Made by a program: the position numbers and the translations under genes | Assembly: GCA_022710485.1 (NCBI GenBank) | Contig: JAKLGU010000004.1 | Coordinates: 62,001-126,000 of the forward strand | Direction of reading: 5' to 3' | Source: Gemmatimonadota bacterium | Lineage (GTDB): Bacteria > Gemmatimonadota > Gemmatimonadetes > Gemmatimonadales > GWC2-71-9 | Length of the DNA stretch: 64,000 nucleotides | Notes under the pieces: generated by a model | What the model was told of the DNA's origin: nothing | Seen by the model: only the letters and a program-made list of their open reading frames with translations | The model's database searches: none | Shown: positions 1-10,868 of the stretch, one piece after another | How positions within the stretch are numbered: the stretch's first letter is position 1 | Layout: every line of letters begins with the position of its first letter

Positions 1-114
1 TACGGCTCCGCGTGGGGTGGACTGGGGACCGATACCGAACGGAGCGCCATGAGTTCGGGCGCTCCGGGGAAGTGTACCGCTGATTATCGAGACGGGAAGA
101 GGGGCGGGACAGTT

Positions 115-636
115 TCAGGCGGCGACACGCCCGCCGCAGGAGGCGCAGTAGCGACTGCCGGGGACCAGGTCGGTGCCGCACTTGCCACATGCCGTCGGCG
201 CCCGGAGGGGCTTGCCGCAGGCGGGGCAGAACCGGGCGCCGGCCCCGGCCATGGTGCCGCAGGCGCCACAGACCGCCTCGGTCCCGCCGTCGGACCGGAG
301 TGTCGCCACCCGGGCCGACACCTGCGCCTCGACCCGTGCCTCCAGGTCCCCAGGCGTGGGATCCTCCTCCGCCCGCATCGCCGCCAGCGCCTCGACCGTG
401 TACTTCTGCTTCAGGAACTCGTAGTCGTTGTCGCTGAGCTTGCCCGTCTCCCGGTCGAACTCGATTTCCTTGAGCGCCGCCAACGCCACCCCGCTCCGGG
501 TATCCTCGAGGTCCTCCAGTGCGTCCATGTCGATGGCGTCGGCGGGCCGGGCGCCCGCCGTGGTGAAGACCGGCTCGAAGACCAGCCAGAGCAGCGACAA
601 TCCGACGAGCGCCGCGGCGACGACCTCGATCCACAT
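115..636 (-). CDS. CcmI-like membrane protein with C-terminal zinc ribbons
   Basis: A 173-residue protein last in the ccm run. Residues 4-24 form one membrane helix. Residues 52-80 (ALKEIEFDRETGKLSDNDY) closely resemble the N-terminal signature of CcmI, the protein that presents apocytochrome to the haem lyase. Instead of the usual CcmI TPR domain, the C-terminus holds CxxC pairs typical of two zinc ribbons (about 123-140 and 150-167). The start ATG overlaps the stop of the upstream ccmH-like gene in an ATGA arrangement, so the two are probably translationally coupled. The CcmI relationship comes from sequence feel and gene position. The zinc ribbons are directly visible. A role in cytochrome c assembly is inferred. 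Confidence 0.75.
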   Translation of the reverse strand: MWIEVVAAALVGLSLLWLVFEPVFTTAGARPADAIDMDALEDLEDTRSGVALAALKEIEFDRETGKLSDNDYEFLKQKYTVEALAAMRAEEDPTPGDLEARVEAQVSARVATLRSDGGTEAVCGACGTMAGAGARFCPACGKPLRAPTACGKCGTDLVPGSRYCASCGGRVAA

Positions 637-1253
637 CAGTCCTTGACCTCCGACAGCGCGCGCCGGAGGCGCTCGAGTTCTTCCGGTGTCGCGCCGGCCA
701 CCGCCGAGATGTTCACCGCCTCCGTCGCGGCAAGCGAGGGCACCGAGGCCACCTGTCGCTGGCGCCGGAGGATCCACATCGAGAGGAGGCCGATGCCGAG
801 GAGCATCACGAGGCCCGGCACGAAGTAGCCGGCCAGGTTGAAACCCTCTGCCTTCGGCGCCATCAGCGCCTGCTCGCCGTACTGCCGGACGAAGTCCTCG
901 CGGATCTGCTCCGCGGTCAGGCCCCGCTCCCGCAGCGCGACGATGTCGCGATGCAGCGCCGGTGATGTGGTGCAGGTGAAGTCCGTGGTGCGGCAGGTGT
1001 AGATGTCGAGGTTGCAGCCGCACTGGCACTTGAGGGTCTTTTCGACGCCCATGATGAGCGCGTCGTTGTCGGCCCCCACCGTCGGGGCGCGCTGCTGCAC
1101 GGCGTTGGGATTGTAGAGCCGGCCCGTTTCCCCGCCGCCGGGCGCGTCCTGCGGCGCCGCCTGCCCGGGCAGCGCCCCTGCCCCGACCAGCGCCAAGCCG
1201 CCCAGCGCCACCTGCCGGAAGAACTCTCGACGTTCGGTCATGGTCGGGGTCAT
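636..1253 (-). CDS. ccmH: CcmH-like cytochrome c biogenesis protein
   Basis: A 205-residue protein of the CcmH/NrfF family, which handles apocytochrome thiols before haem ligation. Residues 7-14 (ERREFFRQ) followed by a hydrophobic stretch look like a twin-arginine signal. The family domain runs from about residue 68 to 145, followed by a membrane helix (about 148-168). The usual LRCxxC motif is replaced by LKCQCGC at 74-80, with extra Cys at 87 and 94, so the redox site differs from classical CcmH. A second possible start is Met5. It lies one base downstream of ccmF and overlaps the next gene by ATGA, so all are one transcription unit. Confidence 0.82.
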   Translation of the reverse strand: MTPTMTERREFFRQVALGGLALVGAGALPGQAAPQDAPGGGETGRLYNPNAVQQRAPTVGADNDALIMGVEKTLKCQCGCNLDIYTCRTTDFTCTTSPALHRDIVALRERGLTAEQIREDFVRQYGEQALMAPKAEGFNLAGYFVPGLVMLLGIGLLSMWILRRQRQVASVPSLAATEAVNISAVAGATPEELERLRRALSEVKD

Positions 1254-1254
1254 C

Positions 1255-3285
<2,031 letters not shown>

Positions 3286-3291
3286 GGCGCG

Positions 3292-3714
3292 TCAGGCTGC
3301 GGGAGGAGCTTCAGGCGTGGCTTCGTAGCGCGACCCGCACTTGGCGAGAACGTCGGTGGCGTGGAAGACCCCGTCCGCGCCCAGCCGGCCCTCGACCACC
3401 ACCTCGATGTCGCTGGCGTCCGTAAAGGTGTCCGGCACCAACCCCCGGTAAGTCACGGGGTAGACCTGAGTGCCGTCGGTGACCTGGAAGTCCACCGTCT
3501 GCGTCGCGGCGTCTCGGCGGACCGACCCGGGCACCACGCGGGCGCCCATCTTGACGCCGACGTTGTGGAAGGTAGGATCGGCGGAGGCTTTCGAGGCGAG
3601 CTCGGTCGGGGTGAGGAAATAGACGCCCGTTTCCTTCACTCCCTGGAACATCAGGAGGCCGACGCTGCCGACGATCAGCACCGCGCCGAAGAGGAACTTG
3701 TGGCCAGGCTTCAT
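3292..3714 (-). CDS. ccmE: Haem chaperone CcmE, Cys-type (CxxxY)
   Basis: A 140-residue haem chaperone. It has an N-terminal membrane anchor (residues 7-24) and an OB-fold beta domain. In classical CcmE haem binds covalently to the His of an HxxxY motif; here the motif is CGSRY, with Cys126 and Tyr130. Cys-type CcmE is known from archaea and some sulfate reducers. The ATG is preceded by GGGAGAT, a good ribosome binding site. It is the first of the ccmE-ccmF-ccmH-ccmI-like run. The gap upstream (3715-3833) may contain its promoter, but I could not define one. Confidence 0.93.
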   Translation of the reverse strand: MKPGHKFLFGAVLIVGSVGLLMFQGVKETGVYFLTPTELASKASADPTFHNVGVKMGARVVPGSVRRDAATQTVDFQVTDGTQVYPVTYRGLVPDTFTDASDIEVVVEGRLGADGVFHATDVLAKCGSRYEATPEAPPAA

Positions 3715-3833
3715 GGTCCATCTCCCTGCGTGTGGTTGGGATTCCGACTCGACTCCTCAACAATCGATGGACGGCCGCCCCGGAGCAAGTGCCGGGGCAC
3801 CGCCTAAGGAGATCTTCACGGCTCCCTTCAGGC

Positions 3834-4634
3834 TCACGAACCCGAGGTTGCGGCCGTCTGGAAGTCCGTCATCATCCGCTCGTGGTCGCCGTATTCCGGC
3901 CGGCCCTTCTTCATCTCTGCATCGTAATGACCCAGGAAGTCCTTGTAGGCCTTCTTGAGGGCAGCATCGTCCTTCCTCCACCGGGCCACCGTGCCCTGGA
4001 TCACGTAGCCGAACAGGTGCCCAGGGTCCTTCTTGAGGAGGGTGTCCGCAATCGCTTCAGCCCCATCCACATCACCGCTGTGCAGCTTCAGCGTTGCAAG
4101 ATGAAACCGCGCGTCGGCGTCCACCGAATCGAGCTGTTCATACGCCTGGAGCGCCATCGGGGTAAACGTCGTGACCGTCTGCTGGTCGCCCGATTCCGAC
4201 GCCCGCATGATCCGGTTGTACAACCGGTCGAAGCGCTCACGCGGGGTCATGGTGCTCAGGTCCGGCGGCGTGCCCTCTCCCCCGCCGCCCGCAAAGGGAG
4301 CCACCGCTCCGCCCGCACCGACGGGACCCGCCGCCTCCACCGCGCCGCCGCTGCCCTTGACCACGAGTGCCAGGACGGCCACGAGCAGGAGCGCGCAGAC
4401 CACCGCCGCGACCGCCCACGCCTTCCGCTCGCCGGGCGCGGCCGGAGTGGCCGTTCCGCCACCGGCGCCGCCGGCGGCGGGTGTGCCACACTGGACGCAG
4501 AACTTGGCGCCCGCGGCCAGCGGGGCCTTGCAGGAACTGCAAGCGCGGGGGCCGAGGCTGGCTCCGCACTGACGACAGAAGTTCCCTTCGGCGTCAGCGC
4601 CGCAGGAGGGGCAACGAGTGTGCTTGGCAGCCAT
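3834..4634 (-). CDS. Zinc-ribbon membrane protein with helical-repeat C-terminus
   Basis: A 266-residue protein of unknown function. The N-terminus has a double zinc ribbon with four CxxC pairs (first at residues 8-11, last near 46-49). A Gly/Ala/Pro-rich linker and one membrane helix (about 72-91) follow. The C-terminal half (about 130-266) is helical and TPR-like, with text such as ARFHLATLKLHSGDVDGAE. The architecture suggests cytoplasmic zinc ribbons and an extracytoplasmic helical domain. It lies between hypE and ccmE on the same strand, so it could belong to either unit. It shares a zinc-ribbon theme with the CcmI-like protein at 115-636. No specific function is supported. Confidence 0.7.
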   Translation of the reverse strand: MAAKHTRCPSCGADAEGNFCRQCGASLGPRACSSCKAPLAAGAKFCVQCGTPAAGGAGGGTATPAAPGERKAWAVAAVVCALLLVAVLALVVKGSGGAVEAAGPVGAGGAVAPFAGGGGEGTPPDLSTMTPRERFDRLYNRIMRASESGDQQTVTTFTPMALQAYEQLDSVDADARFHLATLKLHSGDVDGAEAIADTLLKKDPGHLFGYVIQGTVARWRKDDAALKKAYKDFLGHYDAEMKKGRPEYGDHERMMTDFQTAATSGS

Positions 4635-4726
4635 CGGGCAGGGTCCAGGGTATGAGAGTTGGAATCGGTCCAGCGGAAATGTAGCCGGACCGATGGGAGA
4701 GTGGCACCGCGCGCTGGTCTATGGAC

Positions 4727-5785
4727 TCAGCAGATGCGGGGCAGCTGGTCGCCGGGAAGCATGTCCACGATCCGCGTGCCGCCGAGCCCCGTTCGGAGGA
4801 CGACCATGCCGGGGTGCTCACGCACCACGGTGCCGGCGAGGACCGCGTCCCGGCCGAGCGGATGGCTGCGCAGCGCGGCGAGCGCGGCGTCGGCCGCAGC
4901 AGCCTCCACGAACGCGACCAGCACCCCCTCGTTGGCCACGTACATCACGTCGAGCCCGAGGAGGTCGCACACCGACGCCACCGGCCCGGGCACCGGCAGC
5001 GCCCCGTCCTCGAGCACCACTCCCACCTTCGACGCCGCGGCGATCTCATTAAGCGCGCTCGCCAGGCCGCCGCGGGTCGGGTCGCGCAGCACGTGGACCG
5101 CCGGCCCGACCGTTTCGCGCAGCAGTTCCACCAGCGGGAAGAGGGTGGCGGCGTCGCTCTCGATGGCCGCCTCGAAGGCGATGCCCTCGCGCGCCGCCAT
5201 GATGGCCATGCCATGCGAGCCGATCGGCCCGCTCACCAGCACCGCGTCGCCGACGCGCGCACGGTCCGGCCCAGGGCGGAAATCGGGCCGCAGTTCGCCG
5301 ATCCCGGTCGTGTTGATGTAGAGCTTGTCGGCCTTTCCCCGCTCCACCACCTTCGTGTCGCCCGACACCACCGGCACTCCCGCCTCGGCCGCCGCCGCCG
5401 CCATCGAGGCGAGGACCCGGTCGAGCAACGCCATGTCGAGCCCTTCCTCCAGCACGAATCCCACCGTGAGGCAGACCGGCCGGGCGCCGACCATCGCCAA
5501 ATCGTTGAGCGTCCCGTGCACTGCCAGCGAGCCGATGTTGCCGCCGGGAAACTCGACCGGGCTCACCACGAAGGTGTCCGTCGAGACGGCGATGTCGCTC
5601 CCGTTGACCGGGAGCACTGCCGCGTCTCCCAGCTGCTCCAGGACCGGATTGCCGAGATGGGGGAGGAACCGCTCCTTGAGGAGGGCCGCGCTCATCTTGC
5701 CGCCGGAGCCGTGACCCAACTGGATCCGGTCGGCGTCTAGGATCGGCACGGGGCACGATGGACCGCTGCCCAGGGTGGCCGTCAT
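4727..5785 (-). CDS. hypE: Hydrogenase maturation protein HypE
   Basis: A 352-residue HypE. It dehydrates the HypF-generated thiocarboxamide on its own C-terminal Cys to a thiocyanate, the source of the CN ligands of the [NiFe] active site. The protein has the AIR-synthase-like fold signatures (LGHGSGGKM near residue 23, DPTRGGL near 237) and ends in PRIC, with the terminal Cys352 expected for the carrier. It is the last gene of the hydrogenase/hyp operon, starting one base after the hypD stop. Confidence 0.97.
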   Translation of the reverse strand: MTATLGSGPSCPVPILDADRIQLGHGSGGKMSAALLKERFLPHLGNPVLEQLGDAAVLPVNGSDIAVSTDTFVVSPVEFPGGNIGSLAVHGTLNDLAMVGARPVCLTVGFVLEEGLDMALLDRVLASMAAAAAEAGVPVVSGDTKVVERGKADKLYINTTGIGELRPDFRPGPDRARVGDAVLVSGPIGSHGMAIMAAREGIAFEAAIESDAATLFPLVELLRETVGPAVHVLRDPTRGGLASALNEIAAASKVGVVLEDGALPVPGPVASVCDLLGLDVMYVANEGVLVAFVEAAAADAALAALRSHPLGRDAVLAGTVVREHPGMVVLRTGLGGTRIVDMLPGDQLPRIC

Positions 5786-5786
5786 G

Positions 5787-6896
5787 TCACGACTCCGGGG
5801 CCACGGCCGCCCGGTGACGGCCGAAGTTGTAGTACGCGGCGCAGGCGCCCTCCGAGGAGACCATCGGCGCGCCGAGCGGCCGTTGGGGAGTGCACAGGGT
5901 GCCGAACGCCGGACACTGGTAGGGCTTGAGGGTACCGCGCAGCACCTCGCCGGCTCGGCACTCCGCCGGCTCGTCCACGGCGATGTCCTCCAACCCGAAG
6001 CGGAGCTCTGCGTCGAAGTCCGAAAACTCCGGCCGCAGCACGAGCCCGCTCCGCGGGATCGTCCCCACCCCGCGCCACTTCCGGTCAGCCAGCTCGAAGA
6101 CCTGGTTGACGAGGTCCTTGGCCGGAGGAGTGCCCGCGCGGCGGACGGCCCGCACGTACTGGTTTTCCACCTCGTGGCGCCCCTCCTCGAGCTGGCGCAC
6201 CGCGAGGGCGATCCCCTCGAGAATGTCCACAGGCTCGAAGCCGGTCACGACGATCGGCACCTTGTACCGGGCGGCGATCGGTTCGTACTCGGTCCACCCC
6301 ATCACGCTGCACACATGCCCGGCGGCCAGGAAGCCCTGCACCCGGTTGTCCGGTGCGTCGAGGATGGCGATCATGGCGGGCGGCACCGTCACGTGGGACA
6401 CCAGCACGCTGAAATTGCCGACGCCCAGCTCCCGGGCCCGGAAGACCGCCATCGCGTTGGCCGGGGCCGTCGTCTCGAAGCCGACCGCGAAGAAGACGAC
6501 CTGCTTGTCGGGGTGCTTGATGGCGAGTTCGAGTGCGTCGAGCGGCGAATACACCACCCGCACGTCCCCGCCCCGGGCGCGGATCTGCTGGAGGTCGCAC
6601 TCGCTGCCGGGCACCCGGAGCATGTCGCCGAACGAGGTGAAGAGGACGTCAGGCCGCGCCGCCAGCGCGAGCGCCTTGTCGATCTGCTCCAGCGACGTGA
6701 CGCACACCGGGCACCCCGGGCCGTGGATCATCTCGACCGCCGGCGCCAGGATCTCGTCGAGGCCCTGCTTCACGATGGTGTGCGTCTGCCCGCCGCACAC
6801 CTCCATCAACACCCAGCGCCGCGTCGCGGTGTCGAGGATCTGGCGCACCAGGGCGCGGGCGACGGCGGGGTCGCGATACTCGTTGAGGTACCTCAT
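5787..6896 (-). CDS. hypD: Hydrogenase maturation protein HypD
   Basis: A 369-residue iron-sulfur scaffold protein that, with HypC, assembles Fe(CN)2CO for [NiFe] hydrogenase. Signature motifs are present: CGGQTH at 34-39, GPGCPVC at 59-65, and a C-terminal cluster of four Cys (about 318-361) expected to bind [4Fe-4S]. Full length. Its start overlaps the hypC stop by four bases, and hypE begins one base after its stop, so the order hypC-hypD-hypE is tightly coupled. Confidence 0.97.
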   Translation of the reverse strand: MRYLNEYRDPAVARALVRQILDTATRRWVLMEVCGGQTHTIVKQGLDEILAPAVEMIHGPGCPVCVTSLEQIDKALALAARPDVLFTSFGDMLRVPGSECDLQQIRARGGDVRVVYSPLDALELAIKHPDKQVVFFAVGFETTAPANAMAVFRARELGVGNFSVLVSHVTVPPAMIAILDAPDNRVQGFLAAGHVCSVMGWTEYEPIAARYKVPIVVTGFEPVDILEGIALAVRQLEEGRHEVENQYVRAVRRAGTPPAKDLVNQVFELADRKWRGVGTIPRSGLVLRPEFSDFDAELRFGLEDIAVDEPAECRAGEVLRGTLKPYQCPAFGTLCTPQRPLGAPMVSSEGACAAYYNFGRHRAAVAPES

Positions 6897-7147
6897 GGCG
6901 TCGCCCCCAGCTCCCCCTCGAGCAGGCTCATCTCGCGAAGCATGTCATACGTCCGCTGCGCCTCCTCCTCGTCCACCTTGGAGATGGCGAAGCCGACGTG
7001 CACCACCACGTAGTCCCCCGCCTTCACCTCGTCGGCCACGTAGGCGAGGCAGACTTCCCGGCGGACCCCGCCGAAGTCCACGGTGCCCATCGGAAGCCCG
7101 CGATCGCCGCGGATGTCCACGATTCGTCCTGGAATGCCGAGACACAT
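6893..7147 (-). CDS. hypC: Hydrogenase maturation chaperone HypC
   Basis: An 84-residue HypC/HybG/HupF chaperone. It begins MCLGIPGRI, with the essential Cys2 that binds the iron centre and the hydrogenase large subunit. A strong ribosome binding site (AGGAGGCG) precedes the ATG by about four bases, which fixes the start. It overlaps hypD by four bases and follows hypF by 24 bases. Confidence 0.97.
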   Translation of the reverse strand: MCLGIPGRIVDIRGDRGLPMGTVDFGGVRREVCLAYVADEVKAGDYVVVHVGFAISKVDEEEAQRTYDMLREMSLLEGELGATP

Positions 7148-7171
7148 GGAACGCCTCCTGGGGTCAGTCCG

Positions 7172-9502
7172 TCACTGTGCGAGCCGCGCCGCGGCCACCG
7201 CCGCCTGGCCGTAGCTGATGGCGCCGTCGTTGGGGCTCAGCCGGCGGGGCCAGAGTACCGTCAGCCCGAATCCCTGCAGCCGCCCGACCATCGAGGCGAG
7301 CAACCGCGCGTTCTGGAAGCTGCCCCCGCCGAGGGTGACGGTCCGGATACCCGTCTCCTCCGCGAGGCGCCGCACGACTTCCGCCGCCGCCCACGCCACG
7401 CTGGCATGGAAGTCGGCCGCCAGGTCCGCCATGTCGTCGCCGCGCTGGCGCCGGGACCCGATCACGGCCAGCAGGTGCAGCGGGTCGATGATCCAGGCAC
7501 CGCCGTTGGTCCGCTCCAGGCCCACCCGAATCTCCGAGGCGACCCGCCGTCCCGCAAGCGACTCGAGCTCCATGGCCGCCTGGCCCTCGAACTCCGCCTT
7601 GAGCCGAAGTCCGAGCACCGCCGCCGCCGCGTCGAAGAGACGCCCCATCGAGGAGGCCCATGGCGCGTTCACGCCCCGTGTCGCCTGCATCTCCGCCATG
7701 GCGCGCTCCGCCTCCTGGACGCCGTCCAGCGCGAGCGCGAATGCCGGGGCGAGGTGCTGGTCCAGCATCAGGTAGCCAAGCGCGGCGCGCCAGGGGTTCC
7801 GGGCGGCCAGGTCCCCACCGGGGAGCGGCGCGGGCCGGAGGTGCCCCACCCTTCGGAAGCCGAGCAGGTCGGCCTGGAGAATCTCCCCGCCCCAAACGGT
7901 GCCGTCCTCCCCGTACCCCACGCCATCGAACGCGAGGGCGAGCACCGGCCCGGTGCGGCCGTGCTCGGCCATGACCGCCGCGGCGTGGGCGTGGTGGTGC
8001 TGCACCGGCGGGAGCACCCGCAATCCCGACTCCCGTGCCACGCGGGTCGAGAAATATCCGGGATGCAGGTCGTGGACGACCGCTTCCGGCTCGATGCGGA
8101 AGAGCGCCTTGAACCGATCCAGCGACGAGTGGAAGTGCTCAAGCGTCTCGAGGTTCTCGAGATCCCCGATGTGCTGGCTCACGAACGCCCGGCGGCCGTG
8201 CACGAGGGTGAAGGTGTTCTTGAGGTGCGGCCCCACCGCCAGGAACGGCACCGGGCTCGGCACCGGCAGGTCGAGCGGGAGCGGGGCATAGCCGCGCGCG
8301 CGCCGAAGGAGGACGGGCCCCGCGGAAGTCGGGCGAACGACCGAGTCGTCGTAGCGGGACACGATGTCACGGTCGTGAAGGAGGAAGCCGTCGGCGATGC
8401 CGGCGAGCCGGGCGAGCGCCTCCTCGTTTCCGGTGGCGATCGGCTCCTCGCTCACGTTGCCGCTGGTCATCACGAGCGGGCGGCGCACCCGGTCGAGCAG
8501 CAGGAAATGCACGGGCGTCGTCGGGAGCATCACCCCCACCCACCCGAGCCCGGGCGCGACGCCGGCCGCCAGCGGCCCCCCCTCATGGCGCTCCAGCAGC
8601 ACGATCGGTCGCTCGGGGGAGGCGAGCAGCTCGGCCTCCGCGGCCCCGACATGCCCGAGCAGCGCCGCCTCCTCCAGCGTGCGGACCATGACCGCGAGCG
8701 GCTTCGCCTCCCGCCGCTTGCGCTCGCGCAGCAGCGCCACGGCGCGCTCGTCCGTGGCGTCCACCGCCAGCTGGAAGCCGCCGACCCCCCGCACCGCGAG
8801 GACCCCTCCGCCGACAAGGACGAGCGCCGCTGCGGAGAGCGCCTCGTCCGCTCCCGCCGTCCGCGACGCGCCGTCGGCCGCCGCGAACCAGAGCCGCGGC
8901 CCGCAGGAGAAGCAGCTGTTCGTTTCCGAGTGATACCGTCGACTGCCAGGCGATTCATACTCCGCGCGGCAGTCGGGGCACTGGGCGAAGGCCGCCATGC
9001 TTGTCCGCTCGCGGTCGTACGGCATGGCGTGGATGACCGTGAAGCGCGGTCCGCAGTCGGTGCAGGTGATGAACGGGTACTCGAACCGGCGGTTGGCGGG
9101 ATCCCGCAACTCGGCTTCGCAGGCGGCGCAGACCGCGACGTCGGGGGAGACCGGCTGCCGTTGGTCGGGCTGGTCCTGGCTCGCCTCGATGGCGAAGCCG
9201 CTCAGCCCCCGGGCCGCGCGGCGCTCGACCTCGACCCGTTCGATCCGCGCCAGAGGAGGCGCCTCGAGCTCGAGCGCGTCAAGAAACTCCTGCAGGGCGG
9301 CCGCCGCTCCCTCAAGCTCGATCCGCACCTCGCCGGCGGCGTTCAGCACCCATCCGTCGAGCTGGTGTCGCACGGCCAGGCGGTGCACGAAGGGGCGGAA
9401 GCCCACCCCCTGCACGACGCCCGTGACCCGTACGGCGAGCCCCTCCCGGTCGCTCAGACCGAGGCGGGGCGCCGAGCCAGCTGCCGGAGAAAGTTGAACC
9501 AC
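7172..9502 (-). CDS. hypF: Carbamoyltransferase HypF
   Basis: A 776-residue HypF. It uses carbamoyl phosphate and ATP to carbamoylate the HypE C-terminal Cys. Domains in order: acylphosphatase (about 22-110, with VTGVVQGVGFRPFVHRL), two zinc fingers with paired CxxC motifs (about 127-155 and 177-205), a YrdC-like domain (about 220-410), and a Kae1-like carbamoyltransferase domain containing HHHAHAAAVMAEHG. Length is normal for the family. The ATG start overlaps the 3' end of hypB by 49 bases. No in-frame ATG or GTG lies between it and the acylphosphatase motif, so this start is preferred. Confidence 0.96.
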   Translation of the reverse strand: MVQLSPAAGSAPRLGLSDREGLAVRVTGVVQGVGFRPFVHRLAVRHQLDGWVLNAAGEVRIELEGAAAALQEFLDALELEAPPLARIERVEVERRAARGLSGFAIEASQDQPDQRQPVSPDVAVCAACEAELRDPANRRFEYPFITCTDCGPRFTVIHAMPYDRERTSMAAFAQCPDCRAEYESPGSRRYHSETNSCFSCGPRLWFAAADGASRTAGADEALSAAALVLVGGGVLAVRGVGGFQLAVDATDERAVALLRERKRREAKPLAVMVRTLEEAALLGHVGAAEAELLASPERPIVLLERHEGGPLAAGVAPGLGWVGVMLPTTPVHFLLLDRVRRPLVMTSGNVSEEPIATGNEEALARLAGIADGFLLHDRDIVSRYDDSVVRPTSAGPVLLRRARGYAPLPLDLPVPSPVPFLAVGPHLKNTFTLVHGRRAFVSQHIGDLENLETLEHFHSSLDRFKALFRIEPEAVVHDLHPGYFSTRVARESGLRVLPPVQHHHAHAAAVMAEHGRTGPVLALAFDGVGYGEDGTVWGGEILQADLLGFRRVGHLRPAPLPGGDLAARNPWRAALGYLMLDQHLAPAFALALDGVQEAERAMAEMQATRGVNAPWASSMGRLFDAAAAVLGLRLKAEFEGQAAMELESLAGRRVASEIRVGLERTNGGAWIIDPLHLLAVIGSRRQRGDDMADLAADFHASVAWAAAEVVRRLAEETGIRTVTLGGGSFQNARLLASMVGRLQGFGLTVLWPRRLSPNDGAISYGQAAVAAARLAQ

Positions 9503-10125
9503 TCGTCGAGCCCCTCGCCCGTGAGGGCGGATGTCCGGAAAAATTGCAGGTCGGGGTTGACCTCGCGCGCGAAGCCGAGCGCCTGCTCGACATTGAACGG
9601 GACATAGGGCAGGAGGTCGGTCTTGGTGAGCACCGCGTACCGCGCCTGCCGGAACACCTTCGGATACTTGAGTGGCTTGTCCTCGCCCTCGGTGACCGAG
9701 AAGAGCACCACCTTGGCGTCCTCCCCCAGGTCCCAGCTGGCGGGGCAGACGAGGTTGCCGACGTTCTCGACGAAGAGCAGGTCGGTCGCCGCCAGGTCGA
9801 TGGCCTCGAGCGCGGTGTCCACCTGCTTCGCGTCGAGGTGGCAGGCCCCGCCGGTCACCACGGCCTGCACCAGGCGGGTCGTGTGGCGTGCCAGCCGGTC
9901 GGCGTCGTTCTGGGTCTGCACGTCGCCGGTCACCACCGCCATGCGGAGCTCGTCGCCGAGGGCGGCCAGGGTGCGCTCAAGGAGCAGCGTCTTTCCCGAA
10001 CCCGGGGAGGAGACGAAGTTGAGCGCCGGCACGCCGGCCGCGGCGAGGCGCGCACGCACGGTTTCGGCGATCTCGTTGTTCCGGGCCATCACCGGTTCGC
10101 GCAGTTCAATCGTCCGGACGGTCAT
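9454..10125 (-). CDS. hypB: Nickel-insertion GTPase HypB
   Basis: A 223-residue SIMIBI GTPase that helps insert nickel into the hydrogenase large subunit. It has the P-loop SPGSGKT at 40-46, the metal-site GGACHLD stretch, NVGNLVCPASWDLGE, and the guanine-specificity motif LTKTD. The N-terminal CxxCGC nickel site and the His-rich stretch of some HypB proteins are absent. The start chosen (ATG at 10125, MTVRTIELREPV) matches family N-termini; a longer reading would overlap hypA further. Start overlaps hypA by 20 bases; the 3' end overlaps hypF. Confidence 0.95.
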   Translation of the reverse strand: MTVRTIELREPVMARNNEIAETVRARLAAAGVPALNFVSSPGSGKTLLLERTLAALGDELRMAVVTGDVQTQNDADRLARHTTRLVQAVVTGGACHLDAKQVDTALEAIDLAATDLLFVENVGNLVCPASWDLGEDAKVVLFSVTEGEDKPLKYPKVFRQARYAVLTKTDLLPYVPFNVEQALGFAREVNPDLQFFRTSALTGEGLDEWFNFLRQLARRPASV

Positions 10126-10366
10126 CGTCGAGCTCCAGGTAGGTGACGCGGAGAACATCGCCGGGGCACCGGGTCAGGTCCGGCCGCGCGTTGCGAAACG
10201 GCGGGGCGGCCAGGAGCGCCTCGAGGCAAAAGAGAAGATTGTCGGGCTCGAGGCCGGAATCGTCTCCGACGTCGAGCCCGACGGTGATGAGCTGGGGGAG
10301 TTCGGCCGGCGAGAGGCGTTCCTCCGCCAGCCGGCAGACCTCCATCGCCACGCTCATTTCATGCAT
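10106..10366 (-). CDS. hypA: HypA-like nickel metallochaperone lacking the zinc finger
   Basis: An 86-residue HypA. It begins MHEMSVAMEV, so the nickel-binding His2 and Glu3 are present. Family members are about 113 residues with a zinc ribbon of two CxxC pairs; here that segment is missing. The text passes from NARPDLTRCPG directly to DVLRVTYLELDD, which corresponds to the final strand of the family. Only one Cys lies in that region. This looks like a clean in-frame loss and not a truncation, since the C-terminal strand is kept. It overlaps hyaD by 8 bases and hypB by 20. Confidence 0.85.
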   Translation of the reverse strand: MHEMSVAMEVCRLAEERLSPAELPQLITVGLDVGDDSGLEPDNLLFCLEALLAAPPFRNARPDLTRCPGDVLRVTYLELDDDRPDD

Positions 10367-10868
10367 GGGCGGGCGTCCGCGGCGAAACGCGGATTCCCCA
10401 TTCCCTCAACTGGCGGGCCATCCGCTCGGGCAGCCGGGCCGCCCCGCGGTCCACCGCTGGGGTCATGCTGGCGCGCATCTCGATGGTGGACGGCTCGACG
10501 CCCAAGGCTACCGTCGTCGCCGGCAGCGTGCCGCGCACCTGGGCCAGCGTGAGCACGTCCACGATGTCCACCTGGTGGGCCGAGAGCTTCTGGCCCAGCA
10601 CGCGGGGGAGGTCGGGGCCGTCGAGGAAAACATCCGCGCCGGGCTCGAGCCCGGCGCGGATGGCGTCCACGAGCAGGAGCTTGCCTGCGGACTCGATGTA
10701 CGGGAGCAGGTTCATCCCCCAGGTGCCGCCGTCCATGAGCTCGACACCCTCGGACACCTCGAACCGCTCCCGGAACTGCTCGAGCGCCACGATGCCGACC
10801 CCGTCGTCCCCCATGATGGGGTTGCCGAGGCCGAGAACGAGGACCGGCCGGGCGCTATTCGTCCACAT
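10359..10868 (-). CDS. hyaD: Hydrogenase maturation protease (HyaD/HupD type)
   Basis: A 169-residue endopeptidase of the HyaD/HybD/HupD family, which trims the C-terminal tail of the large subunit after nickel insertion. The signature GLGNPIMGDDGVG (13-25) carries the expected acidic metal ligand, and SAHQVDIVDVL contains the conserved His region. Its presence fits the 15-residue tail seen on the large subunit encoded upstream. The start overlaps the cytochrome b gene by 14 bases. Confidence 0.95.
   Translation of the reverse strand: MWTNSARPVLVLGLGNPIMGDDGVGIVALEQFRERFEVSEGVELMDGGTWGMNLLPYIESAGKLLLVDAIRAGLEPGADVFLDGPDLPRVLGQKLSAHQVDIVDVLTLAQVRGTLPATTVALGVEPSTIEMRASMTPAVDRGAARLPERMARQLREWGIRVSPRTPAHA

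Noticed and set aside
3777-3798. 7-bp GC hairpin between the zinc-ribbon gene and ccmE as a terminator
   Set aside because: Short stem, 8-base loop and no T-run; too weak to call in such GC-rich DNA.
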